Shown here one piece after another: positions 1 through 12,040 of a stretch of DNA of 64,000 bases; positions within the stretch are counted from its first letter, which is position 1, and each line of letters begins with the position of its first letter. The notes below the pieces were generated by a model, which did no database searches, was not told the DNA's origin, and saw nothing but the letters and a program-made list of their open reading frames with translations. The position numbers and the translations under genes were made by a program. This DNA is from Oidiodendron maius Zn (Eukaryota > Ascomycota > Leotiomycetes > Myxotrichaceae), in NCBI GenBank assembly GCA_000827325.1, contig KN832874.1, forward strand, positions 1,148,067 through 1,212,066, read 5' to 3'.

Positions 1-3000
1 TTCCCTCGGCCCACACAGCCACGGACCGACCCTACGCATGTGGTGGAACACATCCCGCTGTATGCTTATTAGCAAGCATGGATATGGTAATTTGGTAGTA
101 AATTAGCAGAAGAAGAATACGATCTTCATTGGAGCAGAAGTGTACATAGCATACGGCGTGTGGCTCTGAGACATCTCGTAGTCGAACTTCTACAATTGCT
201 GAGTATGTAAGTGAATCGGATGGATGTCAAAGAAGTAAAGCCTAGTCATGATTATTAAAATCACGTCCGAACCAGCATAGCGCAAGAAAGTTAGCGTGAG
301 CTTCACCTTAGGTGCCTTTTTCAGTAGCACCACTCTATCATACAGCTTTCATGGGACAGGTTGAACCGCGTCTCATCCGCCGTCGCAATTGAAATCGAAT
401 TTTTGGTCTTCCTCGCAGAATCACCTGGGAGATTGACAGGGAGACAAACATTTATGGGAGGGGAGAGTACGTGTAGTCTTCAATGACTGTACAGGCAATT
501 CCACGCCGCCCGGATTATGCGAGCATCCAGACCTGTGACCAATCACTGTAGCACGACACGATGCAGCACTACTCCATAGTGGGCTAAGAGAATGAGTGCA
601 GGTGGGTGGTGTAATCAAACCCATATGCTTCTGGGCTTAGAATGGCTCCCCAAGTGCCAGACAATCCGGACGCCATGATTTTCGAGACTTCCATCGAGAT
701 ACTGGGAAAGTATCTTCAGATTGAATGTAGACACGCCATACGCATCTTGATCATATTTGCCACTAGCCATAGTCTTTGTAATGAGCGACAAGACCGTGAA
801 GGGCGCGGATAGGTTCATCAGAGTCACGACCAAACTCCAACGGAATACCGTCCCATGCAACGATAGGCCCCTAAATAGTCTCCCTTTATAGTCCCAGGAT
901 AGCCTGCTTCTAATATGTGCTTACCGCCACATATCAAGAGGAATATATGAAGAATGTTGTCCACCGCCAATGTGTGATCCTTAATTCGTCTAAAAGCAAG
1001 ATGTCGCAAAACGGCATCGTTATGATCGTGGAGAAGACATATGTAATGTCACAGTTTGTTGGACTAATATTGTTGAGAAGAGGTGTCGAAATAAAAAAGA
1101 GCTTTATTTGCATGTTGTGAGGCAACTTTGGTATAAATAGACCTGTCTTTCGCAAATCTTGTATAAGCCAGGTGTAATGACGTGACTAGTTGAATAGTAT
1201 GCAATAGAAAGGGGCGGGAGAGCGCCTGCACTATAGCATGTTTCTGCGAAAGTGTTAGCGTTTCTGTAATCTGATTGCGTGCCAGCGTGTGTTATGTTGT
1301 ACAGGTCCACATGTGCATCTTCCACTGCAAGAATCTAATTCCGATGTTGGCATAATATTTGGGCTTTGAAAGACATAGTCGTAAATGTTTATCTTCAACG
1401 GCTGATCTGCGTATCGGATGACATATTTCAGAACTGCTTTGTGCTATGAAGCTTCCGGCCAAGTAATTTCTGGCGTTGTGTATTCAAAGTTGCGACGTAC
1501 GCAATTGCGGCAGCCGGTTTTCTCTCGTCGCACTATGCACAATGGAATTAGTGATAAAAGGGTCAGAATATGGTACCAACTTGACCTGTGCAGGTAGGAG
1601 AGGCCAGCACTTCTCCGAGGCAGGAAGGAATCATAATTCTAAAATTTACGCGCCTCCGCCTCCATACTTTACCACTGTATCGAGGCTTCTGGTGCATCCG
1701 CCAGGATGTTCGATGCCGCCAAATAATCCGAACGACTGAGCAAGATTTCACTCGCTCTGTACCTCCGTAGAGGGGCGAAGTCTCTCTGGGTTCTTGTCTC
1801 GAGAGGATGGCTAATGTCTTGGCCAAAACTCCTTCTAGCGCGAGAAGGAAGGTCGGACGAACCTTGCGAGCACGCGATGAGGCTGATCGCAGGAGTAAAT
1901 ATGTGCAAGCTCTGGGTCCTGCAACACTCTCGATAAACTTCCATGGATCTCTCCGCGTATTCGCCTTGGGCCACGTGGGCCACAGCTTCTCCTGTCATAC
2001 CCTAGGGTCAGGTTCAGCATTCAATGCGCTGTATACTGATGCTAATTTGGGGGTGTTGGTAGTACGAGAAGGATATGGTGGTGGCTTGGTTAGGTCACGT
2101 CTTGAAGAATGCCTTGGCAATTACCAAGGCAATTGCCAAGGCAATCCTGATTAACGTAAGAACTTCACACAAAGTAACATACAGTAGCGTAACCAAAATA
2201 AGAATGGGAAAGAGAGCGGGCGCATTCTGGGAATATTCTAGCCATATTAACTATAGTGGCTTCATTCTAATATTAACGCCCGTTAGCCATTTGTTAGGCG
2301 CAGAGTTTTGTGAGGTCGCGAATCCTTACCGGGCTACTGCATTCTCTCGGTATCTAGTTCTGACGGGGGCTCTGGTCAGCGCGCGTTGCACTGCCATCAA
2401 TACGACTCGACCAATAAGAACATATCTACCCAATCCAATATGGCTTACCAAGCACTCTGTCCAGTCAAATCCCTCCAGAGACATATGATCGCCGCAGTCA
2501 GAATACTTGGCGTAAATGGTGGCCACCAAATCTCTAACACATCGTTATTCGACAAGAGATTTAAGACGCGCGAAATAGAGCAGTAACATATTTTGTGATT
2601 CACAAAGCATTGGTGTACTGTATATTGCAGGCAAACCCGATCTGGTCGTGAATTCATCGATAAGCTTTTTGCAGGAGACGCTGAGATTGAATTTACATTG
2701 CACTGCCGACATGCCCCTGCACTGCCATACTGCAATTCCTTCCTGTCCACAGCCACACAAAAGCCGTGCGGGTTGGGATTTTCAGCCTTATTACACATCG
2801 TGGCTAACATCACGGCAGGAGTCGAATCGGTCGAGCCTTATTCTTTGCGGATTCAATGGCAGCTGGAGCCACCTGCACTCCAACAGTCTATTTCCGGCAA
2901 GGATCCCGGTTGACAAGTATGCTTATTTTGTTGACTTGGAAACGGGGCCTAGGGTTCCTAATGGTACAGTACTGCCGACAGGAGCCCCCCCGCCCCAAGC

Positions 3001-3190
3001 AGCGAAGAATCCTGAGAGAAGGAACAAATGGAAGAGAGAGGATTGCTATGTATCGTTTTGAGCCCCGTTCCTCATCTATGATACCATTATATTATCAGAA
3101 ATCTATTGATTGCCAAAGTATATAACAGAGCCAACACACCCGCTATTTATGCTTATTCTCTATTATCATCAGTCACACAACAATAACCGT
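1..3190. other. Leading stretch without supportable gene
   Basis: No reading frame here has a recognisable domain, a credible splice structure or a length that stands out from chance. The longest open frames (about 110-137 codons near 1.7-3.0 kb) occur on both strands and overlap each other. A short 12-bp tandem repeat lies at 2112-2147. The end of the stretch, from about 3120, is the pyrimidine-rich promoter and leader of the secreted-protein gene that follows. Confidence 0.5.
2112..2147. repeat. 12-bp tandem repeat, three units
   Basis: Three consecutive 12-base units of the form CCAAGGCAATTG sit at 2112-2123, 2124-2135 and 2136-2147. The first unit has CCTT in place of CCAA and the last ends in CC. 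No function can be assigned; it is a small local duplication. Confidence 0.6.
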
Positions 3191-3266
3191 TACTCAATTA
3201 TTTCAATCCACCTCCAACACTTCCTCTTACCTTTCCGCTTTTAGCAACCACCCAACCACCGCAAAC

Positions 3267-3740
3267 ATGCAATTCACCACCGCCATCGTCAGCGCCATCG
3301 CCGCTTTCACCTTCGTCCAGCCCATCGCAGCTGGAACTATCGTCAAGGGCATCTTCGGCAAACGCTCTATGGTCCGAGGCGAATCCAACATCTTTGATCG
3401 TGCTGCTCCTGCTGGTGAGTACTCCAACTGCATCCACCTGACAAGATATAACTTAGAATAAAACTAACGTTCTATAGCGAATGCACCTGCCTCCACGGAC
3501 CCCGTCCAATGCTTTGAGGAGGGCAAAGGTGCCGGCATCAAGGTCAAGGCTAACGGCCCAAGCTCCTGGACCATCCACAATGTTCCGGCTTCTTGCGAGA
3601 CTCTTGCTGAGCACATTGCCAGCACCAAAGATTCCCGATATGGCACCATCGTCGTGAACGGTGACAAGTCTGTCACCATCTCAAATCTCCCCGCCGCTGA
3701 GGTTCCCAAGTTCAAGGAGTGGGCCGCTGGCCACCCATAA
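3267..3740 (+). CDS. small secreted protein, two cysteines
   Basis: Two exons, 3267-3414 and 3478-3740, give 136 residues. The 63-nt intron has donor GTGAGT, branch sequence CTAAC and acceptor TATAG. The first 22 residues form a signal peptide (MQFTTAIVSAIAAFTFVQPIAA). A short basic region with a KR pair (residues 31-32) follows and could be a Kex2-type pro-segment site. The mature part is about 85-105 residues with only two cysteines (in VQCFEE and ASCETL), spaced to form one disulfide bond. Codons are strongly C-ending, unlike most neighbours, which suggests high expression, and the leader is CT/CA-rich. I do not recognise the family. By size and architecture it could be a small secreted effector-like or cell-wall protein; that is inference. 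The ATG is the only one that supplies a signal peptide. Confidence 0.85.
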
Positions 3741-5249
3741 ATTTCTGGTTCCCTTTGAGCGGATGGGTTCGTGCTTCATGTGCGGTATTTTTCATTTGTA
3801 TTATGAGTAGGATTGCATAGCATCGGAAAAGTTATAAAAGCATGGGTCGGTTAGACAGGCGTTTCAGGTTACTTTTCTTTGCCAAATTCGAAATTTTCAA
3901 AATTATGACTTCTCCAACTCGCCTGTGATCTCGGATCCATCTTTAATATTCGCTATTACCTGTGAAGAAATGATAACTGCCCTGAAGTCTAACTTGTAAT
4001 CTCCATCTGATACACGAATCGAGTAAAGTCCAAAGAGAATATTATGAATTAAATGATACAGGATGTATGACGATGCTACTTACACGCAATTTTGAGGCTA
4101 ATTAACGTCTGTCCCTGCGTCCCAAGACGCACCCTGTCACGAGATGAATCTATAGTTTTGGAATTATAAATTTTTTCTTAGCAAGCCTATAAAGTTATTA
4201 TTAACTTACCAATTTCTTTAACTATATCTCTCCAAGAAGACTACTTAGCAATAAAGAAAGGATTGTAATTGGTTATACTATCGATCGTTTCAATCATGTT
4301 GCCGATTACTACTTCGGCTGTTCCCCTCTATTTTATCACGACTATCAAAGCTTTTTCAAGATTCGGAGCACTTCAGAGAAGGTTATATAATAAAACAGTA
4401 TAACTCCAAATTTTAAAGACATTTAGAGAAGAAAAGAATAGAATACGGGAGTTTCGCCGGTGCGAGGAAATGGGCCACATGTTTCGGTGCTTGGTAATGT
4501 GCATCAGTCGAGTTGCAATATACTATGTTCACGCCCAGGCTCGCTATATCTTAATCAGCCAAAGATTCTCTGACTGATCATGTGTATAGCGTAAAATGGT
4601 CACACTTGTGGCATAAGTGCAGATTTCTCGATGATGTGTGTGTGACCCGATAGTTTCCGACTCAAATAGCAGGATCCCAGGCACCGTTTAACAATGGTGA
4701 TGAGAAGATATCAGCACGTGATGTATCTTTGTGCCGCAACACAGCGGTTTCGAACTGTGGCTTGGTCAATTCTTTAGTCGCAAACTTTGTCTGTATCTTA
4801 TTCAGATTTCCTATCTTCTCCGAATATATGGTTCGACGTCTTAATGAAGAGTTATGCTATAGTCGTGGCGGTAATTGACAAATGCGCTTTGGCTGGATCT
4901 AAGTTAGATATTTTAGATTATTAAGCAATGTTTAACTGGGATTCTCTCAGCATTATCACGTGCACATTTGTTTCCGTCTTGTTAAGTCTATATCTTCCTA
5001 TCAAGTTGCACAAAGTTTGATATATTTGCTTACTCCTTAATATCTGGCCAGTTGTTACCAAGAAAACTTTTTAAAGACTCTCGAATCTTTACATATGCTC
5101 GGTTGCACGTGATCGCTACGCAGCCTCGTCCTTTCAGCTGAAACAGCCATCTTCATGTCTTACGATCTATTAACTACCTCGCATAACGTATCTGCTATAC
5201 TTGTCCCTCTAACTCCACTCAGTGCTCTCTGATCAGACCACTTTCTACT
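3741..5249. other. Intergenic region, AT-rich, upstream of NLR gene
   Basis: No gene is supported. The stretch is AT-rich between about 3.85 and 4.45 kb. The last 540 bases before the HET-NB-ARC gene hold three CACGTG boxes, listed separately. Confidence 0.6.
4715..5111. promoter_or_regulatory. three CACGTG boxes upstream of the NLR gene
   Basis: CACGTG occurs at 4715-4720, 4957-4962 and 5106-5111, two of them in the wider form CACGTGAT. The palindrome is the core site of bHLH (Cbf1/SREBP-like) and some bZIP factors in fungi. Three copies in 400 bases, 140-535 bases before the ATG at 5250, suggest regulated expression of that gene. No factor can be named from the sequence. Confidence 0.4.
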
Positions 5250-8200
5250 ATGCGTCTATTAAAGCTTGTTGGGCCTGGCGACTTCAACCTGGTCCAAGTT
5301 CCTACCCACAATGACCTCCCCTATACCATACTCTCGCACACTTGGACACCTGGCCAAGAGGTCACCTATCAAGAACTCGTTAGTGGCCGCGGTAAAAGTA
5401 AGACTGGCTATAAAAAGATCCAGTTTTGTGGAGAGCAGGCTACCAAGGATGGGTACTTGTACTTCTGGGTAGACACATGTTGTATTGATAAAACAAATCC
5501 TGCTGAGCTTTCAACGGCGATTAACTCTATGTTTCGCTGGTATCGAAATGCGAAGAAATGCTATGTATATCTTGCAGATGTATCTATACCAGGCGATGAA
5601 GTAGATATTCAGGCCAACCAGAGCACATGGGAAGAGGCTTTTCGGAGAAGCAGATGGTTTACTAGAGGCTGGACACTTCAAGAACTTGTTGCTCCAGCAA
5701 TAGTGGAATTTTTCTCAAAAGAATGCAAGCGACTAGGTGATAGAATGTCACTAGAAACGCCTATCCACGAAATTACTGGAATTCGAACCAAGGCCTTGCA
5801 AGGAAATTCCATTTCCGATTTCAGTATAGATGAGCGGAGAGGGTGGGCAGCACAACGCCAGACAACAGAAGAAGAAGATTTAGTCTATTGTCTTTTAGGT
5901 CTCTGCGAGGTGTCCATGCCAGCCATTTATGGCGAGGGAAAGGAGGCCGCACTAAAGCGGTTCCAAATGACAGTAAGGGGATTCTTGAACAGTAGCGAGC
6001 AGAGAGATTTGGAAGGTATGCTAGATCTAACATGCCCCGATCTATACTAAGTCCTGTTATATAGACAGTAAAACTCCTTTCATTGTGCCGTTTGAGAGAA
6101 ATCCCAACTTCACGGGTCGTGAGTTCCAGCTTGCAAAACTTGAAAAGGAGCTCTCTAAACAAGGCCAAACTACAAAACTAGCCATTACCGGGCTTGGCGG
6201 TGTGGGCAAAACACAATTGGTACTCGAGCTTGTCTACCGAGTCAGAGACAAGCATAAGAGTCGCTCAATTATCTGGATACCGGCAACGAATATTGAAAGT
6301 CTCCACCAAGCATATTTGGACGTGGCCCAAAAACTTTGTATACCCGGTTGGGAAGACAAGAAGGTGGATGTAAAACAGCTTGTACAGGAGTACTTGAGCA
6401 AAGAAAGCACCAGGCAGTGGCTTCTTGTGTTTGACAACGCTGACGACATTAACATGTGGATTAGTCAATCTAGTCGTTTGATCGATTACTTGCCAAAAAG
6501 TGAGCATGGATGTGTCGTGTTCACAACGCGAGATCGCAAGACAGCTGTCAAGCTCGCAAAGAATAATATCGTTGAAGTGCCCGAGATGGAAGAAACTGTG
6601 GCTACACAATTACTACAAAAGTGTTTAGTGAATCCAGACCTGGTCAAAAATCGACCGGATACGGAAGCTTTACTTACAGAGCTTACTTACCTTCCATTGG
6701 CTATTGTTCAGGCAGCGGCATATATCAACGAGAATAGGATAGGCCTTTCTGACTATCTATCCCTCCTGGCAGTGCAAGAAGAAGACGTGATTGATCTGCT
6801 TAGCGGAGAATTTGAGGATGATGGGAGATATCACAATATAAAGAATCCAGTAGCTACTACATGGCTGATCTCGTTTGAGCAAATCCGGCAGCGTGATCTT
6901 CTTGCAGCTGACTATCTATCATTTATGGCTTGTATAGACTTAAAGGATATCCCACAGTCTCTACTTCCTGCAGGGCCATCTAGGAAGAAGGAAATCGATG
7001 CAATTGGGACTCTCGATGCATATTCTTTTATTACCAAGCGTTCGGCAGACAGAGCTCTTGATCTTCATCGACTAGTATATCTTGCAACACGGAACTGGCT
7101 CCGAAAGCAAGAGCTAATCACTCAATGGACCGAAAAGGCTATTACACGATTAGAAGAAGTCTTCCCGGACGATGACCACCAAAACCGAAGAATATGGAGG
7201 ATATATCTTCCGCACGTACAATCCGTGTTAAAATCTGATATTTGTAAAGATCTAGAGAGTAGAAGCAAACTGGCATGGAGATTTGGGATGTGTCTTTTAG
7301 AGGACGGACGGTATAATGAGGCTGAAAAGCAGATTGTCGAGGCCTATAAGACGGACAAAAGGGTACTGAGCCAGGAGCATCCCGACACGCTCACGAGCAT
7401 GGGCAACTTAGCCTTGACGTACCAGTACCAGGGCCGCTGGAAGGAGGCCGAGGACTTGGGGGTGCAAGTGATAGAGACGATGAAGCGGGTTCTGGGCCAG
7501 GAGCATCCTGATACACTTATGAGCATGGCCAACTTGGCCGCAACGTACCAGAACCAGGGCCGCTGGAAGGAGGCCGAGGACTTGGGGGTGCAAGTGATAG
7601 AGACGAGGAAGCGGGTGCTGGGCCAGGAGCATCCTGATACACTTATGAGCATGGCCACCTTGGCCGCAACGTACCAGAACCAGGGCCGCTGGAAGGAGGC
7701 CGAGGACTTGGGNNNNNNNNNNNNNNNNNNNNNNNNNNNNNNNNNNNNNNNNNNNNNNNNNNNNNNNNNNNNNNNNNNNNNNNNNNNNNNNNNNNNNNNN
7801 NNNNNNNNNNNNNNNNNNNNNNNNNNNNNNNNNNNNNNNNNNNNNNNNNNNNNNNNNNNNNNNNNNNNNNNNNNNNNNNNNNNNNNNNNNNNNNNNNNNN
7901 NNNNNNNNNNNNNNNNNNNNNNNNNNNCCGCTGGAAGGAGGCCGAGGACTTGGGGGTGCAAGTGATAGAGATGATGAAGCGGGTGCTGGGCCAGGAGCAT
8001 CCTGAAACGCTTATGAGCATGGCCAACTTGGCTGTGACATACCGGAACCAGGGCCGCTGGAAGGAGGCCGAGGACCTGGGGGTGCAAGTGATAGAGACAA
8101 GGAAGCGGGTGCTAGGCCAGGAGCATCCTGACACGCTTATGAGCATGGCCAACTTGGCTGTAATATACCAGGAACAGGGCCGCTGGAAGGAGGCTGAGGA

Positions 8201-8555
8201 CTTAGGGGTGCAAATGATAGAGATAAGGAAGCGGGTGCTAGGCCAGGAGCATCCTGGCACGCTTATGAGCATGGCCAACTTGGCCGCAACGTACCAGAAC
8301 CAGGGCCGCTGGAAGGAGGCTGGGGACTTAGGGGTGCAAGTGATAGAGATAAGGAAGCGGGTGCTAGGCCAGGAGCATCCTGACACGCTTATGAGCATGG
8401 CAAATCTTGCTTGGACCTGGAAAAGTCAAGACCAGCATGATAAGAGTCTTGAACTAATGGTTGCATGTGTCCGTTTGCAGGAGAAAATACTTGGCATAGA
8501 CCACCCTGATACGATATCTTGTCTTGCAACATTACGTACATGGCAGGTAGATTAA
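5250..8555 (+). CDS. HET-NB-ARC-TPR NLR-like protein (assembly gap inside)
   Basis: This is an NLR-type allorecognition or innate-immunity candidate. Exon 1 is 5250-6015 and exon 2 starts at 6065 after a 49-nt intron. Residues about 25-175 form a HET domain (LSHTWT, DTCCID, GWTLQELV). The splice leads into the usual linker FIVPFERNPNFTGRE and then an NB-ARC NTPase. Its P-loop GLGGVGKT is at residues 298-305, its Walker B LLVFDNADD near 375-383, and LPLAI corresponds to the GLPLA motif. From about residue 655 a kinesin-light-chain-like TPR array begins, in 42-residue (126-bp) units with cores such as EHPDTLMSMANLA and GRWKEAEDLG. Units on both sides of an N gap (7713-7927) are almost identical in DNA. 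The frame changes across the gap because 215 N is not the true length (see findings), so the gene is probably intact. About 1013 residues are visible. HET domains of this class drive cell death on non-self contact in several fungi. Confidence 0.9.
7390..8400 (+). repeat. 126-bp tandem TPR repeat array
   Basis: The anchor sequence CGCTGGAAGGAGGC recurs at 7435, 7561, 7687, then 7929, 8055, 8181 and 8307. The period is exactly 126 bp on each side of the gap. Units differ at only a few positions, so they have been homogenised or recently amplified. Each unit encodes one TPR of the NLR protein. Confidence 0.95.
7713..7927. other. assembly gap (215 N) in the TPR array
   Basis: A run of N interrupts the repeat array. 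Anchors at 7687 and 7929 are 242 bases apart, whereas two whole units would be 252. The gap is therefore mis-sized (too short by 10 if exactly two units span the interval), or the true unit number is unknown. Confidence 0.95.
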
Positions 8556-9848
8556 GAAATATCTAGATGATATTATAAGTGTAAATATATGTCCATACCC
8601 TCGGACTGCAAACAAGCGAGGGCCACTCTGACTCGGTCACGTCTGTAGCTTCTCACCCGAAAGCAAGCAAACTGTCTCTGGCTCTTGCTCCCAATTACGA
8701 GAAAGTAATTCAGATACTGGAATAAGAGTATTGTTAAACAGTATGGCATTTATCTGGCAGGATTTAATTCTTTCACGGTAAAAAAAGAGCAAGGCTATAT
8801 GCCGATGAAATTGCAGAATACTTTCCTTCTTGGAGGGCACTAGGGAACCATCTCCTTATATACTACTCAAAAATCACCACTTGTCTTCGAGCATTTTCTA
8901 AAAGGAGTTTTAGCTTAACTTTTTGGGGTAGTTTCGCAATGTGACAATCGATGGCCACCATCACATGTCCGTGGCAATAATGCCGTCGAAGGAACACCTC
9001 AGACTGTAAGGTTGCGACTTTAGGCGAACAGCGTATGACATAGCACGCTCTAGCCGCCACAAGACTGAGAATACCGTTTTAGCATTATAATAAAACCTGG
9101 ATATCTATATATAATCGTTTTATAAGTTTAAAAGGTAAAAAACGCTTGATGGTGGTGTTGTGAGTCGAGGGGTCTTTATAGTATCAAAAGAAGGCCCTCC
9201 ATAAATTCAAGGGGCGGCGACGACGTGATTATAATTTTCGGAATTGATAGGTTAGGAATGTTCGGGAGAGGTATATAATACAACTGAAACAAAAATAAAT
9301 AGAAATTTTTAATCGCTTGAACTTGAAGTACTTAGGTTTTGTCTCGTTCCTGGGTGCGTCTAGGCACACAGGTATAGACGTTAGACCTCCCTTTATTGTC
9401 GTCGAGGGAGAATGGCAGTTATCATCCTGACACAAACGAGGTAACTTCCGAGGAAATAGCGTGAACGTAGCTGGGCGAGGGCGTTTGTAATATATGGTGG
9501 CGGGTCCAGATTAAATTATATTCTATATGGATTGGATAGTAAACTATATTTATACATATTAGGTTAATTCACCCCTTTTCCGACAGTAAATGGCTACAAA
9601 TTACTATTTTTTGACATAATTTGACATAATTTGACAGATTGAAAGGGGGGTTTTTTCATCCCCAATAAAATCAGCTTTTCATATATGACAGCATCTACGA
9701 TATTTGAGGACTGATGGATTTATGAGTCAAGTTCATTTCCTTGGGCCTTCTTGCTTCGCCTTTAATAGTGGAAGCAGAGTAGTTCCAAGTAGGTGTGAGC
9801 TACTCACCTCTCCACAGTTACCTCAAAGTCTCGTTGATACTCTGTGCT
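8556..9848. other. Intergenic region
   Basis: No gene is supported. AT-rich sequence fills 9070-9700. A 10-bp unit TTGACATAAT is repeated about 2.7 times at 9611-9637. The stretch lies between the 3' ends of two convergent genes. Confidence 0.6.
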
Positions 9849-12040
9849 CTAGCTTTTACTCGTATATGCCAACTTGAAAGTCCACACATACTTGTCACCA
9901 GTAACCTGAGCGCTCGAGAGCCCCAATGAAATTGTCCCATCGTCATTTTCCGTAACCTTAACAGCAGTGCCATTCTTCTTCCCGCCCAACACCGTTACCT
10001 TATCCCCCGGCAGGTACGGCACTTTGTCCGGAATATGCACAGTTGTCCCAGGAGTCGTTAAATAATGAATATAGAAGGCATCTTGTGTTGTTGTATACCT
10101 GAAATTCCCAATCCCTGGTGTTACAGACCAGTATCTTGTCCCGAAGAGACTCTCGGTATGGGCATGGATCCAGGTTCCGGCTTCAGTCAGACCTTGCACC
10201 ATGATATCAGCGATAGTACCGTCATTCCGGGGACCAATGTCGAGGAGAAAGTTTCCATTTTTCGAGACGATGTCCACAAGAGCTTGTACGGTGTCGTTGG
10301 CGTTTAAGTACCCCGAGTCAGGTGTTTGATAGTTATAGCCGAAGGAATCAGGATCCATGCCCCTTGTGGATTCCCATTTACGCACTACAGTCTGACTATT
10401 GGTTTTATATCTGAGATTACAAGATTAGATTAGTAGACTCAATTCTATGGACTGGAAGGTAGGAAACGTATAGGGGTAGTTCAAAGGTGGAAGCGTACTC
10501 AGGAGTGTCAAAATCGCCAGGCAGTCCACAGCGGCTGTTGAATGTTACCTGTCGACCTTGATCGCGGGCCCAGTTTAACCAATTTGAAGCAAATATTGTA
10601 GCATTATTTGCACCGCCAATATCGCACCACATTATCTCAGTTTCATAGTCATATGCCAGGACATTTTGCTGCGGCAGTTGAATGTCCAAAACAAAATCAC
10701 TGACATTAACATATCCTGTATATGGTATAGTTTCGCCAGTGTAGGGGTTGATAGGAGGTCCTGCAAGCACTGTTAGCATCAAATAAATACAAATGTATAT
10801 ACGGAGATTTGCATACCTCCAGGAAAGCTGCTTCGAGCGTACTTTTTATAAGCTGGGCTGCGTTACCACATTAGCTGATGACCGCGGCAGTACACTAAAG
10901 ACGGCTTACTTGTACCACTCGGGAAGAGAAAAATATGTCCCTCGTCGAATCTGAGGCTGGTAAGTCTTTGCCGCTGCAAGAATCTCCTTAATGAAATCTC
11001 TCTTTGGTCCGTAGTGAACTGATGAGCGAGTGCTAATTGAGCTCGGAAAGTCAAAGAGGGCAAATCCATCATGATGTTCTATATAGACAGTAAATAAATA
11101 TAACGGGAAAATGATACAGGAAAGGGTACATACTTGTCACAGGTACTATGTATTGGGCGCCTGCAGCAGCGACTAAATCTACCCAACTTTTGGCATTGAA
11201 TTTTGAGGCTGTGAAATTGGAGAAGAAGTCGTCGTAGTTGAAATTTGTACCATACGTTGCCTCATGATATTGGTATGTTTGAGTTTTATCGGTACTACTA
11301 TGCATATGATTCCAGTACCTGCACAATAGTTAAATCAGTTGAATTTTAGGCACGGCCGGCAGTCGTTGTATTTACCACTCAGCATAAGATTCGTTAGGCG
11401 CCACATTGCCGTACGCAGGGACAGAGTATACACCCCAATGAATGAAAATGCCAAACTTAGCATCATTATACCAGTCCGGGCTAGAGTGCCAGTCAATGCT
11501 GCTTTTATCGGCAGTATAGTTACCAAAGCCGCATTTCCCAGAGACTGTGGAGGACGTTGTGTGCGCTGTACCATATCCGGCGCCCCATGTCGCCTTGAGT
11601 GTTGCGCTGCAAGTGGTTCCATTGGCCACCCCGGCTTTATTTTTAACGCCTACCTGAACGGCTGCGGCTTGACCAGGCGCAAGACGTACAAGGGTACCAG
11701 GCCTTACAAGTTCCACCTCGTCCGAAGATACGGAAACATTCAAGGTGTCAGCAAGTGTGAGAAAATTCTCCGCGTGTGTGTTATTAATGGTCAGCTCAAT
11801 TATTTGGACGAAGTCACTCCCTTCAAACCATTTCGAGGTGAAATTTGCATTGCTAATGATGAGAGTCGGGGGGGACCCAGCTGCTGCCAGTTAATGAAGC
11901 TGATCTCGGGCTGACCCGGCGGCTGAGGGTATCATACTTGAGCGAGATACTGCCCTACTTGCAATCGATCCCGAAGGAGCAATAATACCAGCTGTACAAG
12001 CACTGAATGATGCGACAAAGCAAGAAAGTTTGAATAACAT
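9849..12040 (-). CDS. alpha-L-fucosidase, GH29, secreted
   Basis: Seven exons on the minus strand: 12040-11938, 11883-11376, 11318-11134, 11078-10910, 10857-10817, 10760-10499 and 10410-9849. They join in frame to 609 residues. The enzyme would release terminal L-fucose from glycans outside the cell by the retaining GH29 mechanism. An N-terminal signal peptide ([18 protein letters not shown]) and a beta-sandwich-like leader precede the catalytic barrel. The barrel has the family landmarks [28 protein letters not shown], an aspartate in EIMWCDIGG (expected nucleophile), FNSRCG and GNFLLDIGP. The C-terminal 90 residues form the usual beta domain. Internal exons are fixed by frame and conserved motifs. 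The first intron (11937-11884) is the least certain, because an in-frame TAA must be spliced out and other donors are possible. No neighbour suggests a pathway partner. Confidence 0.92.

Noticed and set aside
1-3190. Several 110-137 codon frames on both strands
   Set aside because: Overlapping, without motifs or consistent codon usage. No gene can be supported.
7344-8398. Long open frames on the minus strand across the TPR array
   Set aside because: They repeat with the same 126-bp period and are mirror images of the coding repeats. No independent start or domain.
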